From the NCBI GenBank assembly GCA_025358295.1, contig JANYJY010000030.1, positions 62,001 to 126,000 of the forward strand: a stretch of 64,000 nucleotides of DNA. The letters are read 5' to 3'. Within the stretch, counting starts at the first letter, position 1. Each line of letters starts with the position of its first letter. The position numbers were made by a program, and so were the translations under genes. Below, one piece after another: positions 55,790 to 64,000 of the stretch. This DNA comes from Gammaproteobacteria bacterium (GTDB lineage: Bacteria; Pseudomonadota; Gammaproteobacteria; Steroidobacterales; Steroidobacteraceae). Under the pieces are notes generated by a model, which was not told where the DNA came from, ran no database searches, and saw nothing but the letters and a program-made list of their open reading frames with translations.

Positions 55790-58282
55790 ATGACCAATCT
55801 AGTCGTGCCCGCGCGGCACTGCGTTGTAATCATTTTGGCAATTGCCGGCATCATTGCTACCGGCTCCGCGTGGGGTCAAACGGCAGCGAGTGCGCCGATC
55901 CTCAGCGAAATTATCGTGACCGCGCAGAAGCGGGAACAAAACATCCAAGACGTTCCGATCTCAGTAATCGCCCTATCAGGACAGCAATTGAAAGACGGCG
56001 GCGTAACGGATATCAAAAATCTGCAATCCCTGGCGCCGGGCGTGACGGTCACTTCGACGACCAGTGAGAACGTCACCACTGCCCGCATCCGCGGGATCGG
56101 CACCGTCGGCGACAATCCGGGCTTGGAATCCTCCGTTGGCGTGGTGATTGACGGGGTCTATCGACCGCGCAATGGAGTCGGCTTTGGCGACCTCGGAGAG
56201 ATCGAGCAAATCGAAATTCTAGAGGGACCGCAAGGAGAACTGTTCGGCAAGAACAACGATGCAGGTGTCATCAATATCATCACCAAGCGGCCGTCGACTA
56301 TGTTCGGCGTGACGGCCGAGGCCACAGGCGGGAATTACAACGATCGCGAAATCAATGCCTCGGTCACCGGGCCGCTCGGCGATATTGCCGCGGCTCGTTT
56401 CTATGCTGGCTACCAGCGTCGCGACGGCTTTCTCAACGTGGATACCGCGCTCGGCCCCAATACCAGCAACAAGACCGACAATCGCAATATGTACACGATG
56501 CGCGGCCAGTTCGTGCTCACGCCCAACGATACCCTGAGCTTCCTGGTGATCGGCGATTACTCCAAGCGCAACGAATCGTGCTGCGGAGCCGTGCAAACGG
56601 CCGACGGACCGTTCGCAGGCATTATCACTGCGCTCGGTTCCATCCCTCCTCTGGGCGGTCAAGCCGGCACCGTCGCCATTGCCGCACCATCGCTCTCCCC
56701 GTTCAAGCGACAGGCCTACGCCAATCAGCCCGTCACTCAGCAGATTCGCGATATGGGAATTTCAGGCGAACTGAATTGGGATCTCGGCTTCGCCAAGCTC
56801 ACCTCCATCACAGCATGGCGCGACAATACCATCGTTGCCGGCAACGACGTCGATTACAGCGGCATCGACATCACGCAAGAACCGGCCAATGAAGACAATC
56901 AGACCGATTTTAAGCAATTCAGCGAGGAACTGCGCATGGCCGGCAAGAGCGGTCCGCTGGATTGGCTGGTGGGCGCATTCTATTCCAACGAAATTTTGAC
57001 CACGAACACGGCCATCTACGCCGGCAATGACTTTGATTTATACATCGGAGGAGTCGGCTCGGCGGCATTCACCGGGGCCCCGGATTTTCTCGCCATACCC
57101 AAATTGACCGGCAAGCCGCCGGGCGGAACCTTTATTCCCGGAAAATCCGGCGAACAGGATTTCTACCACCAGAACGAAAAGAGCTACGCCTTCTTCACCA
57201 ACGAGACTTACAACATCACCCCTGGGCTGGATCTGACCGCGGGGCTGCGCTACACGTCTGAGAAAAAGAACGCGACGGCCAACTATGTCGATCCGGACGG
57301 CGGCTTGGGCTGCGCCTCCTTATTGGCGGCGGGCACGGCCAACCCTTTCTTCCTGGGCTACGGCTGCTCCACCATCTTCAATCCGTTCTTCGCGCCGGCG
57401 ATCGGCAGTACGGCGGCCTTGACGCACAGCCAGTCCTTGGACGAAAGCAATGTATCGGGCACCGTGAAGCTGTCGTATCGTTTCAACGACGATGTCATGG
57501 CCTATGTGTCGTGGGCCAACGGATTCAAAGCCGGCGGATTCAATCTGGCGCGGGTGACGGAGGTCGGTCCCCAGGGTCAGCCTACGTTGACGCCGAAACT
57601 CGATACCGAATTCCCCCGCGAGACGGTCGAGTCCTACGAGATCGGCATCAAGAGTATGCTGGCCAATAGGTCCTTGCGCCTGAATGCGTCGATATTCGAT
57701 CAGAAATACACGAATTTCCAGTTGAACACGTTTACCGGCATTCAATTCGTGGTCAGCACGATTCGTAAACTCGAGTCCAAGGGCGCCGAACTCGATGCCG
57801 CATGGGCCACGCCGCTAGCCGGACTCAGCCTCTCCGGGGGTGTGACGTATGCCTTTACCAACATCACGGAATTCGGCGAATCGCAATCTCTGTTTGCACC
57901 GAATGCGGCGACGAATCTCGTCCGGCTGAACGATCGGCTGTCCTTCGCGCCGCTCTGGTCGGGAGTGGCCTCCGCGACCTACACCGTGCCGATGTCCTCG
58001 ACGATTGAATTCCGCGCAAGCGTCAGCGAGAAATACAGCTCCTCGTACAACACGGGATCGGATCTTGATCCCCTCAAGCGCCAAGGCGCCTACGGCCTGC
58101 TGAATGCCAGGCTCGGCATCGGTTCCACCGACGGCAAATGGACAGTTGAGGTATGGGGCGCGAACCTCGCCGCCAAGGGGTACTATCAAGTCGCATTCGA
58201 CGCGCCTTTCCAATATCAACAGGTCGACGCGTTTTTGGCTGATCCTCGGACCTTTGGGGTCACTGTGCGAACCAAATTCTGA
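55790..58282 (+). CDS. TonB-dependent outer-membrane receptor
   Basis: 830 residues. Signal peptide at about 1-28 (VVIILAIAGIIATGSAWGQ). Plug domain from the TonB-box-like SEIIVTAQKREQNIQDVPISVIAL through DIKNLQSLAPGV, RIRGIGTVGDNPG and IEILEGPQGELFGKNNDAGVINIITKRP; then a 22-strand barrel ending in FGVTVRTKF with terminal Phe. GGGGGA precedes the ATG. The segment is of the IroN/FecA-unlike, sphingomonad-type receptors that often import plant compounds or siderophores; ligand not decidable. It is divergent from xoxF, and the MFS carrier follows with only one base between stop and start, so a shared substrate is likely. Confidence 0.93.
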   Translation: MTNLVVPARHCVVIILAIAGIIATGSAWGQTAASAPILSEIIVTAQKREQNIQDVPISVIALSGQQLKDGGVTDIKNLQSLAPGVTVTSTTSENVTTARIRGIGTVGDNPGLESSVGVVIDGVYRPRNGVGFGDLGEIEQIEILEGPQGELFGKNNDAGVINIITKRPSTMFGVTAEATGGNYNDREINASVTGPLGDIAAARFYAGYQRRDGFLNVDTALGPNTSNKTDNRNMYTMRGQFVLTPNDTLSFLVIGDYSKRNESCCGAVQTADGPFAGIITALGSIPPLGGQAGTVAIAAPSLSPFKRQAYANQPVTQQIRDMGISGELNWDLGFAKLTSITAWRDNTIVAGNDVDYSGIDITQEPANEDNQTDFKQFSEELRMAGKSGPLDWLVGAFYSNEILTTNTAIYAGNDFDLYIGGVGSAAFTGAPDFLAIPKLTGKPPGGTFIPGKSGEQDFYHQNEKSYAFFTNETYNITPGLDLTAGLRYTSEKKNATANYVDPDGGLGCASLLAAGTANPFFLGYGCSTIFNPFFAPAIGSTAALTHSQSLDESNVSGTVKLSYRFNDDVMAYVSWANGFKAGGFNLARVTEVGPQGQPTLTPKLDTEFPRETVESYEIGIKSMLANRSLRLNASIFDQKYTNFQLNTFTGIQFVVSTIRKLESKGAELDAAWATPLAGLSLSGGVTYAFTNITEFGESQSLFAPNAATNLVRLNDRLSFAPLWSGVASATYTVPMSSTIEFRASVSEKYSSSYNTGSDLDPLKRQGAYGLLNARLGIGSTDGKWTVEVWGANLAAKGYYQVAFDAPFQYQQVDAFLADPRTFGVTVRTKF

Positions 58283-58283
58283 T

Positions 58284-59627
58284 ATGGCCGGATCGGTTTG
58301 TCATTCGGCAGAGGGCGTCGTTGTGACGAAGAATCAATCGCGTGCCGGGTACGCGCTGTTTGTGCTGTTCGTCATCAATTTGCTGAATTTTTTCGACCGC
58401 CAGTTGCTGGGTTCTTTGGGCGAACCAATCCGCAGGGAATTTCACTTGAGCGACACGGCGCTCGGCTTGCTGGGGACGGTGACCGTACTGACGTATGCAT
58501 TGGTCGGCCTGCCGCTCGGTTGGCTGGCGGACCGATGGCACCGCACTCGCCTCATCGCCATCAGCACGGCCGCGTGGAGTCTGCTGACCGGGGCATCCGG
58601 TCTGGCGCAGAGCTACGTGCAGCTCAGCATCGCGAGGCTGGGAGTGGGTCTCAGCGAGGCGAGCTGCGCGCCCGCGGGGCAATCGTTGATCGGCGACCTG
58701 TACCCGAAGGAGCAGCGCGCCCGTGCCATGGCAGTATTTATGCTCGGACTGCCGGCCGGCATTTTCCTGGCCTATTACTGCGCCGGCACGATCGGCGCCA
58801 CGTTCGGCTGGCGCGCAGCCTTTTTGCTCGCCTGTATTCCCGGCCTGCTGTTCGCCTGGCTGGTGCTGCGGATTGCGGAGCCCGTGCGCGGCGCAATCGA
58901 ATTCAAAAACTTAAGCGGTGGCGCCCCTGCCTCGGTGAAGTCCTCGTTCGCCGCCGTGCTGAGACTGCCCACCATGCGGTGGATCATCCTCTCGGGCGTG
59001 CTCCACAACTTTAATATGTATGCCATCAACAGCTTCCAGACGCCCTTTTTGCAGCGATTCCACGAAATGGGACTCAGGCAGGCGAGCAATGTATCCGCGA
59101 TATCGCTGGGCGCGGTGGGGGCCATCGGCTTGTTGGTGGGCGGCTGGCTTGCCGACCGGATCGGCGCGAAGCGGCATGACGGCCGCCTGCTGCTGTCGGC
59201 ATGTTCCATGGCTATAGCAGCGCCGTGTATTTTTCTTGCAGTGAACCAGCCCAAGGGTGCCACCGGCGCGTTCATGATTCTTATGGCCGCCGGCACCATG
59301 ACCATGTTCGTGTACTACGCTACGGTGTACTCCGCCATTCAGGACGTTATCGAGCCACGCTTGCGCGGAACCGCCGTGGCCATCTATTTCTGCGCGATGT
59401 ATGTGCTCGGCGCCGGTTTCGGCAGCTTGGGATTGGGAATGTTGAGCGACCACTTTGCGCGTCGGGCAATGCGCGATGCGGGTATGTCGACCATGACCGA
59501 AGCGTTCAAGGCCGTGGGGTTGCACAACGCCATGTACATCATTCCGGTGCTGGCGGCGTTGGCGGCATTGGTGCTGTTCGCTGCCTCGCGCACCGTGGAA
59601 GCCGATATCCGCAAGCTGCAGCGCTGA
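58284..59627 (+). CDS. MFS transporter, Spinster-like
   Basis: About 447 residues, twelve membrane segments, from the ATG at 58284 immediately after the receptor stop; a GTG at 58323 is the alternative and would begin VTKNQSRAGYALFVLFVINLLNFFDRQLLG. MFS signature motifs: LPLGWLADRWHRTRLIAIS (loop 2-3), ARLGVGLSEASCAPAGQSLIGDLYPKEQRARAMAVF, and VGGWLADRIGAKRHDGRLL in the second half. The FFDRQLL...EPIRREFHLSDT N terminus is typical of Spinster-related bacterial carriers. Possibly carries into the cytoplasm what the upstream receptor brings into the periplasm, or exports a ligand; direction unknown. Confidence 0.9.
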   Translation: MAGSVCHSAEGVVVTKNQSRAGYALFVLFVINLLNFFDRQLLGSLGEPIRREFHLSDTALGLLGTVTVLTYALVGLPLGWLADRWHRTRLIAISTAAWSLLTGASGLAQSYVQLSIARLGVGLSEASCAPAGQSLIGDLYPKEQRARAMAVFMLGLPAGIFLAYYCAGTIGATFGWRAAFLLACIPGLLFAWLVLRIAEPVRGAIEFKNLSGGAPASVKSSFAAVLRLPTMRWIILSGVLHNFNMYAINSFQTPFLQRFHEMGLRQASNVSAISLGAVGAIGLLVGGWLADRIGAKRHDGRLLLSACSMAIAAPCIFLAVNQPKGATGAFMILMAAGTMTMFVYYATVYSAIQDVIEPRLRGTAVAIYFCAMYVLGAGFGSLGLGMLSDHFARRAMRDAGMSTMTEAFKAVGLHNAMYIIPVLAALAALVLFAASRTVEADIRKLQR

Positions 59628-59723
59628 TCGCCCCGGTCGCCCTGCAAACACGAGAAAAGGCCTAACTACGCGGCATCCTCAAATCGCGGCTTAGCCGATA
59701 CCGCCTGGCGCGAATTAGTGAAG

Positions 59724-60728
59724 CTACGGAAGGGAGGGCTTTTCTTGTGCCTTCGCCGCTGCCATCGGACGACTTCTCCATTCGCGAGCACAACAGCCAA
59801 AGCGAGCATTGAACACTTTACTGAAATGCGCGAGCTGATTGAATCCCGCGTCAAATGCAAGGTCTGTGATCGCGCGCGAAGCCTGGTTTGGATCCTCAAG
59901 TAACGCTCGAACGGCTGCGAGACGCTGCGCAAGGATATAGCCGGCAATACCGTCTGATTCGCCCGCAAAGGCGTTATAAAGATGGCGACGGCTGCAGTTC
60001 AGGCCTTCAGCGATAGACTGGACCGAAAGCCGGGGGTCGCTCAGCCTACAGGCTACGAACGCCTTGATTCGATCGCGCAACGTGGCGCGCTGGCCCAACG
60101 CGCATGAATTGCCGCCCAACTCGAGAAGACTCAAGAACACAAGTTGCGTCAACACGTCCGCAGTTCCAGCTGCCGCGGCTGGAGACATCGTTGGCAATTC
60201 CTGAAAAGCTGTCAGCATGCTCGTCCACGCCAGCCGAGAAACCCCGCGCTGACTGGTGAGACGGCGCACCAACAGACGATCTATCGGGATCTGCTCCGGT
60301 AGCCGATCCTTCGGGATCATCATGACCAGCTGGGTGACACTGCGCGGATTGATCACGTTGTACCCGTGAGTCGTGTCGTAGACACTCCAGTCTCCCGGCT
60401 GCAGCCGTACCGAGCGTCCAAACTGCTCGAATTGAGCTACCCCTTGCAATTGCGCGACCACCTTCAGCACGCCGACGTGAGAACGGCGGGCTTGTGAGGG
60501 CGTGCGCACCACCCGGTGGCGGGTGGCATCCAGCTTACATAGGTGAACATAGGACGCATCCCCACCCACGATCTGTCCTGCAAACGCCTGGTCGCCGAAC
60601 GCGCGTGAATCAAGCCCGCCGATCATTTTCCAGATCGCCTTGCCCCACAACGGCAATCGATCGTTGGCTGGGACGCCATCGGTCGAAAAGGAACTCATCG
60701 CGGATTTAGCAAGCGGCTCGATGTTCAT
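59724..60728 (-). CDS. AraC-family transcriptional regulator
   Basis: 334 residues. N-terminal ligand/dimerisation domain of the AraC_binding_2 kind (QLQGVAQFEQFGRSVRLQPGDWSVYDTTHGYNV), C-terminal double HTH: LSVQSIAEGLNCSRRHLYNAFAGE and AITDLAFDAGFNQLAHFSKVFNARFG. Such regulators (FeaR, NphR type) control catabolism of aromatic or amine compounds. It follows the MFS gene on the same strand, after a TonB receptor, so it probably regulates that cluster. The 96 bases between it and the convergent Spinster-like gene hold nothing recognisable. Confidence 0.9.
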   Translation of the reverse strand: MNIEPLAKSAMSSFSTDGVPANDRLPLWGKAIWKMIGGLDSRAFGDQAFAGQIVGGDASYVHLCKLDATRHRVVRTPSQARRSHVGVLKVVAQLQGVAQFEQFGRSVRLQPGDWSVYDTTHGYNVINPRSVTQLVMMIPKDRLPEQIPIDRLLVRRLTSQRGVSRLAWTSMLTAFQELPTMSPAAAAGTADVLTQLVFLSLLELGGNSCALGQRATLRDRIKAFVACRLSDPRLSVQSIAEGLNCSRRHLYNAFAGESDGIAGYILAQRLAAVRALLEDPNQASRAITDLAFDAGFNQLAHFSKVFNARFGCCAREWRSRPMAAAKAQEKPSLP

Positions 60729-60764
60729 GGCCCCGCCCTAGTTTTGCCTAAGCTTATGCCCACC

Positions 60765-62012
60765 CTAGCGGTTAGTCGACACATCCGATGGAATGGGGGC
60801 AGCCCGCAACGGTTGCGAAACTAATCGGCGCGGCGCGGTTTCCACCAGAAACATACTGACCATAATTCCAACGCCGAGGCCGACGAAGGCAACCCATAAT
60901 ACTTTGTCGATGCCGAGATGCTCAGCCACCCAACCGGCCGCAGAAGGCGCGATTCCCCCGCCAAAAATCTCACCTGCCCCTGAAATTATGCCTACCGCGG
61001 ACGCGGTAAGGATGTTTGGCACGGCCTCAGTCGCGATCGGCCCTGTGGTCATAGAGACTACGCCAAATGAGAACGCCGAGCAGGAGAGCAGCGTCAGGAA
61101 AAGCCAGGGCACATCCGAATGAGCATGGCCAAACAGCCAGAGCGACAGGAACGCGCCTACAAAACACAACAACATCGTGTTGCGACGGCCAGCGAAATCC
61201 GATAACCAGTTGAGCAAAAATTGACCGCCTCCCCCACCGAAACCGATCGCCGAAAGAACCATGGCAATATCGGCCGCAGGCAAGTGAACGAAGTTCGTCA
61301 GATAGACCGGCAACATGCCCGCCAGCACGAACACGCAGCTCATTGCGCAGACTATAGCGGCCATCGCTACCACTACGTTTCGCGAGCGGAACAGATTTCG
61401 CCACGCAATCGCGGGCCGCAACTGTGCGTCGCCTTGAAGGTGTTCGGGCTCGCTCACGGTAAGAGAGATGCCGGCCGCGACAATGAGACCCGGAATGGCG
61501 ACCATCGCGAACACCCAACGCCACGAGCCGGTTGCGGACAATAGAGCCGCGGCTATAAGAGGACCGAATCCCAGTCCGAATAGCGCGAACATACACAACT
61601 GGATGCCCTGGTTGAGTCCCCGCCGCCTCGCTGGAGACGCTTCGGCGTTCGCTGCAATCGAGGCAGGCAGATAGGCACCCTCCATTGCACCCATCGTACC
61701 GCGGATCAACAACAGTGAACCTGCTGAGCGAACTAAACCACTTAGCCCGGAGAGTACCGAGAATCCTAGCAGCGCGGGTATCAAGACACGGCGTCTGCCT
61801 ATGCTGTCAGATACCCTGCCAAGCAGCGTTGAAGACACTCCCCAGACCACACCCAGAACGCCAATCGCGTTACCCGCATCTTGATAGCTCAGGTGCAGGT
61901 CACGCATCATCTCAGGCAGTAGCGGGGCGATGATCCATCGATCGAGACCGACCAGTGCGAAACCGAGCGATAGCAGCGTTAGCGCACGAATTTCATAGGA
62001 CCAGGTACGCAT
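60765..62012 (-). CDS. MFS transporter
   Basis: 415 residues, twelve membrane segments. MFS motif after TM2: SSTLLGRVSDSIGRRRVLIPALLG; RGTMGAMEGAYLPASIAANAEASPARRRGLNQG in TM4-5; second half LLNWLSDFAGRRNTMLLCFVGAFLSLWLFG. Resembles the aromatic-acid/sugar-phosphate porter part of the superfamily (anion:cation symporters). Located 9 bases after the TonB receptor stop and followed by the AraC gene, so the three form one uptake cluster. Substrate unknown. Confidence 0.9.
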   Translation of the reverse strand: MRTWSYEIRALTLLSLGFALVGLDRWIIAPLLPEMMRDLHLSYQDAGNAIGVLGVVWGVSSTLLGRVSDSIGRRRVLIPALLGFSVLSGLSGLVRSAGSLLLIRGTMGAMEGAYLPASIAANAEASPARRRGLNQGIQLCMFALFGLGFGPLIAAALLSATGSWRWVFAMVAIPGLIVAAGISLTVSEPEHLQGDAQLRPAIAWRNLFRSRNVVVAMAAIVCAMSCVFVLAGMLPVYLTNFVHLPAADIAMVLSAIGFGGGGGQFLLNWLSDFAGRRNTMLLCFVGAFLSLWLFGHAHSDVPWLFLTLLSCSAFSFGVVSMTTGPIATEAVPNILTASAVGIISGAGEIFGGGIAPSAAGWVAEHLGIDKVLWVAFVGLGVGIMVSMFLVETAPRRLVSQPLRAAPIPSDVSTNR

Positions 62013-62021
62013 TGATCCGCC

Positions 62022-64000
62022 TCAGTGCCGCAGAGAGATCGCCGCAAATATCTGCCGTGGCGCACCAGCGGCACCGAGATCGGTGCAACCGGCACAAGGC
62101 CCCGTTCCGGGTACGTAGAATCCCGGGTTGTACTCAGTCCAATAGTGAACACCGAAGATATTTGTCGCGCTCAAGGACACCTGCCAGCTCTTGCTCTCCG
62201 AACCAATGGCAATGCGGGCGTTACCCAGCCAGTAGGCCGGATTTGCGGTGCCGGGCGTGTTCGCCAGGTCCCACCAAAACTTATTCGCGTAGCTCATGTC
62301 AAAGTCGCCGTCGAACCGCAGGCCGGTAAACACCGGACGGCTATAGGCGATGCCCAGGCTCCCCGTGACGGTGGGAGAATTCGGAACGAATTTGCCGTCG
62401 ATCGGAACGCCGGATATAGCGGCCTGCTGCCACTTCGCGTTGAGATATCCCGCACTGGCGCGGACCGTAAGGTCAGTCGCGAGTCGCCAGTTGACGTTCG
62501 CTTCCGTTCCGTACGTGCGTGCATCCCCGACATTGCTGATGATTGCCACCAGACCGTAGGGCGGAATGAATCGATTAGTCTGAGCTTGATGATCCTTATT
62601 TTTCACATAGAAGGCTGCGACCTCATATTCAAAGCGGCGATCGAGCCAATTTCCTTTTGAGCCGATCTCATAGCTGTTGGCTGTTTCGGATTTGAAAGGA
62701 ATTGGCGCGGTGGAAGTGACGTTAATCGCTCCGGGCTCTTCGCCCTTGGCGGCGCTGGCGTAGAACAGGCGCCCAGAGTCCAATTTGTAAGAGACGGAGA
62801 GCTTGGGCAAAGTGGAGCGGGAAGTTATGGACGCCGACTGATTGGGTAATCCGCCAGCCTCGATTAGCACGTTGGCTTTATAGCGCGTTTCGCCCACTCG
62901 CGCGCCCGCACCGACCGTGAAGTTCCCGATGTGGTAGTTAAAAGTTCCGAATCCGGCGAAATCAATTCGATCAGTGCTGAAGTCGTTGATGACGGTGGTA
63001 GCGGATGTAGGCACGTACGATGCAATGCCTACTCTGTTGAGCAGAACATTGCGGATATCAGCAGCGTATAGCCCAACCAACCAGTCATAAGTGTCGGTCG
63101 ATGGCGAGGTGAGACGAAATTCTTGGGTGGCCACCTCGGTCGGGCGGTTTCCGGGAAGCGTGAACAGACTCAACCCCGGCATCCCCGGAGGCGAGAATGA
63201 AATGTCCGTGTCGATCGTATAGGGGGTCCGGGTATAGGAGCTAATAGACGTCAGGCGGTTGCGCGACGCAAAATCTGCATTTACCTCAAGCACCGCGCCG
63301 TCCGTCGTGCGCGTGTTTGATGTTGGCTTGAAGAACGGAGCATCGTGGGTAAAGCTCGTTACCTGAGCCCTGGGGATGTATTCGTCGGCACCGTTTCGCA
63401 TGCGGGCATGCCGTAGGGTTAACAAGGCGCTCACGCTGTCCGTCGGTTGATACAGGAGCATCGCTCGAACGCCATACTGGGTTGAAGGGCTGCCGTCAAT
63501 TCCGAGCGCGCTGTTCGTTATGTAGCCGTCGGTCTTGACGTCATAGCCGGACAACCGCAGTGCAAGCTGATCGGGTACCAGCACGAGATTTTGCGCGGCG
63601 AACACATTGAGAGAATTGTAGCTTCCCACCTCTGCTCTAAACTCACCGCTCCAGTCGAATTTCGGCTTTTTGCTGACGTATCGGACGATGCCGCCGATGG
63701 CACTACCGCCGTAGAGCGTCCCCTGCGGACCTTTGAGGATTTCAACGCTCTCGAGGTCCTCGAGACGCATGGTTTGATCGGTGAAATTAGGAACATTGTC
63801 GATGTTAAATCCGACACCGAGCACGTCCCCATAGGCCCCCACGCCGCGGATGACCACGTTAGTCGTCAAATCCTGCCGCATATTCAACTGAAGATTCGGG
63901 GTTTCACGACCGAGCGCTTCAACGTCATTGATGCCCTTGTTGATCAATTCCGACGCCGAAATTGCTGTAATTGACTCAGGAATGTCACTCACCCGCTCGT
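62022..64000 (-). CDS. TonB-dependent receptor, N-terminally cut by the window end
   Basis: The frame is open to base 64000 (ERVSDIPESITAISASELINKGI is the plug start), so signal peptide and TonB box are outside. Visible: plug motifs NVVIRGVGAYGDVLGVGF, LEDLESVEILKGPQGTLYGGSAIGGIVRYVSKKP, and the barrel with regular strands, ending in a strand GAPRQIFAAISLRH. The last residue is His rather than the usual aromatic Phe, though the preceding strand looks complete. A Cys pair TGPCAGCTDL near the end of the barrel is unusual for this family. First gene of the receptor-MFS-AraC cluster on the minus strand; ligand unknown. Confidence 0.92.
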   Translation of the reverse strand, partial: ERVSDIPESITAISASELINKGINDVEALGRETPNLQLNMRQDLTTNVVIRGVGAYGDVLGVGFNIDNVPNFTDQTMRLEDLESVEILKGPQGTLYGGSAIGGIVRYVSKKPKFDWSGEFRAEVGSYNSLNVFAAQNLVLVPDQLALRLSGYDVKTDGYITNSALGIDGSPSTQYGVRAMLLYQPTDSVSALLTLRHARMRNGADEYIPRAQVTSFTHDAPFFKPTSNTRTTDGAVLEVNADFASRNRLTSISSYTRTPYTIDTDISFSPPGMPGLSLFTLPGNRPTEVATQEFRLTSPSTDTYDWLVGLYAADIRNVLLNRVGIASYVPTSATTVINDFSTDRIDFAGFGTFNYHIGNFTVGAGARVGETRYKANVLIEAGGLPNQSASITSRSTLPKLSVSYKLDSGRLFYASAAKGEEPGAINVTSTAPIPFKSETANSYEIGSKGNWLDRRFEYEVAAFYVKNKDHQAQTNRFIPPYGLVAIISNVGDARTYGTEANVNWRLATDLTVRASAGYLNAKWQQAAISGVPIDGKFVPNSPTVTGSLGIAYSRPVFTGLRFDGDFDMSYANKFWWDLANTPGTANPAYWLGNARIAIGSESKSWQVSLSATNIFGVHYWTEYNPGFYVPGTGPCAGCTDLGAAGAPRQIFAAISLRH

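Overview
The window is high-GC, densely coded bacterial chromosome. The gene content (NuoE/F-like NAD formate dehydrogenase, class Ia ribonucleotide reductase, Lhr helicase, several TonB receptors paired with MFS carriers, Sox-like and PQQ-dehydrogenase genes) suggests a proteobacterium. A gammaproteobacterium of the Steroidobacter/Nevskia kind is my guess; there is no rRNA or other decisive marker. I saw no tRNA, rRNA, CRISPR array, insertion sequence or prophage.

Layout. 1-8.4 kb: tail of an EAL-domain gene, ppc (minus), then the soluble NAD-dependent formate dehydrogenase operon fdsGBAD. 8.5-17.3 kb: housekeeping and envelope genes (YXWGXW-repeat protein, small GNAT-like protein, ferritin-like protein, hemD, lytic transglycosylase, amidohydrolase, DUF1345 membrane protein, DsbA-like thioredoxin, GT1 glycosyltransferase). 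17.4-26.7 kb: a complete four-gene RND drug-efflux operon with two inner-membrane pumps (MdtABC plus outer-membrane factor type). 27-31.4 kb: lhr. 31.4-35.2 kb: a cobalamin riboswitch heading nrdAB. 35.3-41.8 kb: a SRPBCC protein, a heavy-metal type (CusA/CzcA) RND operon and a small YHS-like lipoprotein.

41.7-55 kb is the most interesting part, a C1 oxidation island. It encodes a lanthanide-type methanol dehydrogenase (XoxF), its cytochrome c (XoxG-like), a periplasmic XoxJ-like binding protein with an unusual C-terminal ankyrin domain, a porin, glutathione-dependent formaldehyde dehydrogenase, Gfa, a sigma-54 activator, and a Sox-like relay (fused SoxYZ-like carrier, zinc metallohydrolase, flavocytochrome c-type flavoprotein). 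With fdsGBAD at the left this gives a whole route: methanol to formaldehyde (XoxF), to S-hydroxymethylglutathione and S-formylglutathione (Gfa, FrmA), to formate, to CO2 plus NADH (Fds). No S-formylglutathione hydrolase was seen. Reading the intergenic DNA by eye, I find good -24/-12 (sigma-54) promoters before xoxF, before frmA and before the porin, each with the required 10-base GG-to-GC spacing. Similar CTGT-N12-ACAG inverted repeats lie upstream of them. The enhancer-binding regulator encoded between these units is the natural candidate activator.

55.8-64 kb: two TonB receptor/MFS carrier pairs and an AraC regulator; the last receptor is cut by the window end. Their substrates cannot be read from sequence. 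The first pair lies directly downstream of, and divergent from, xoxF.
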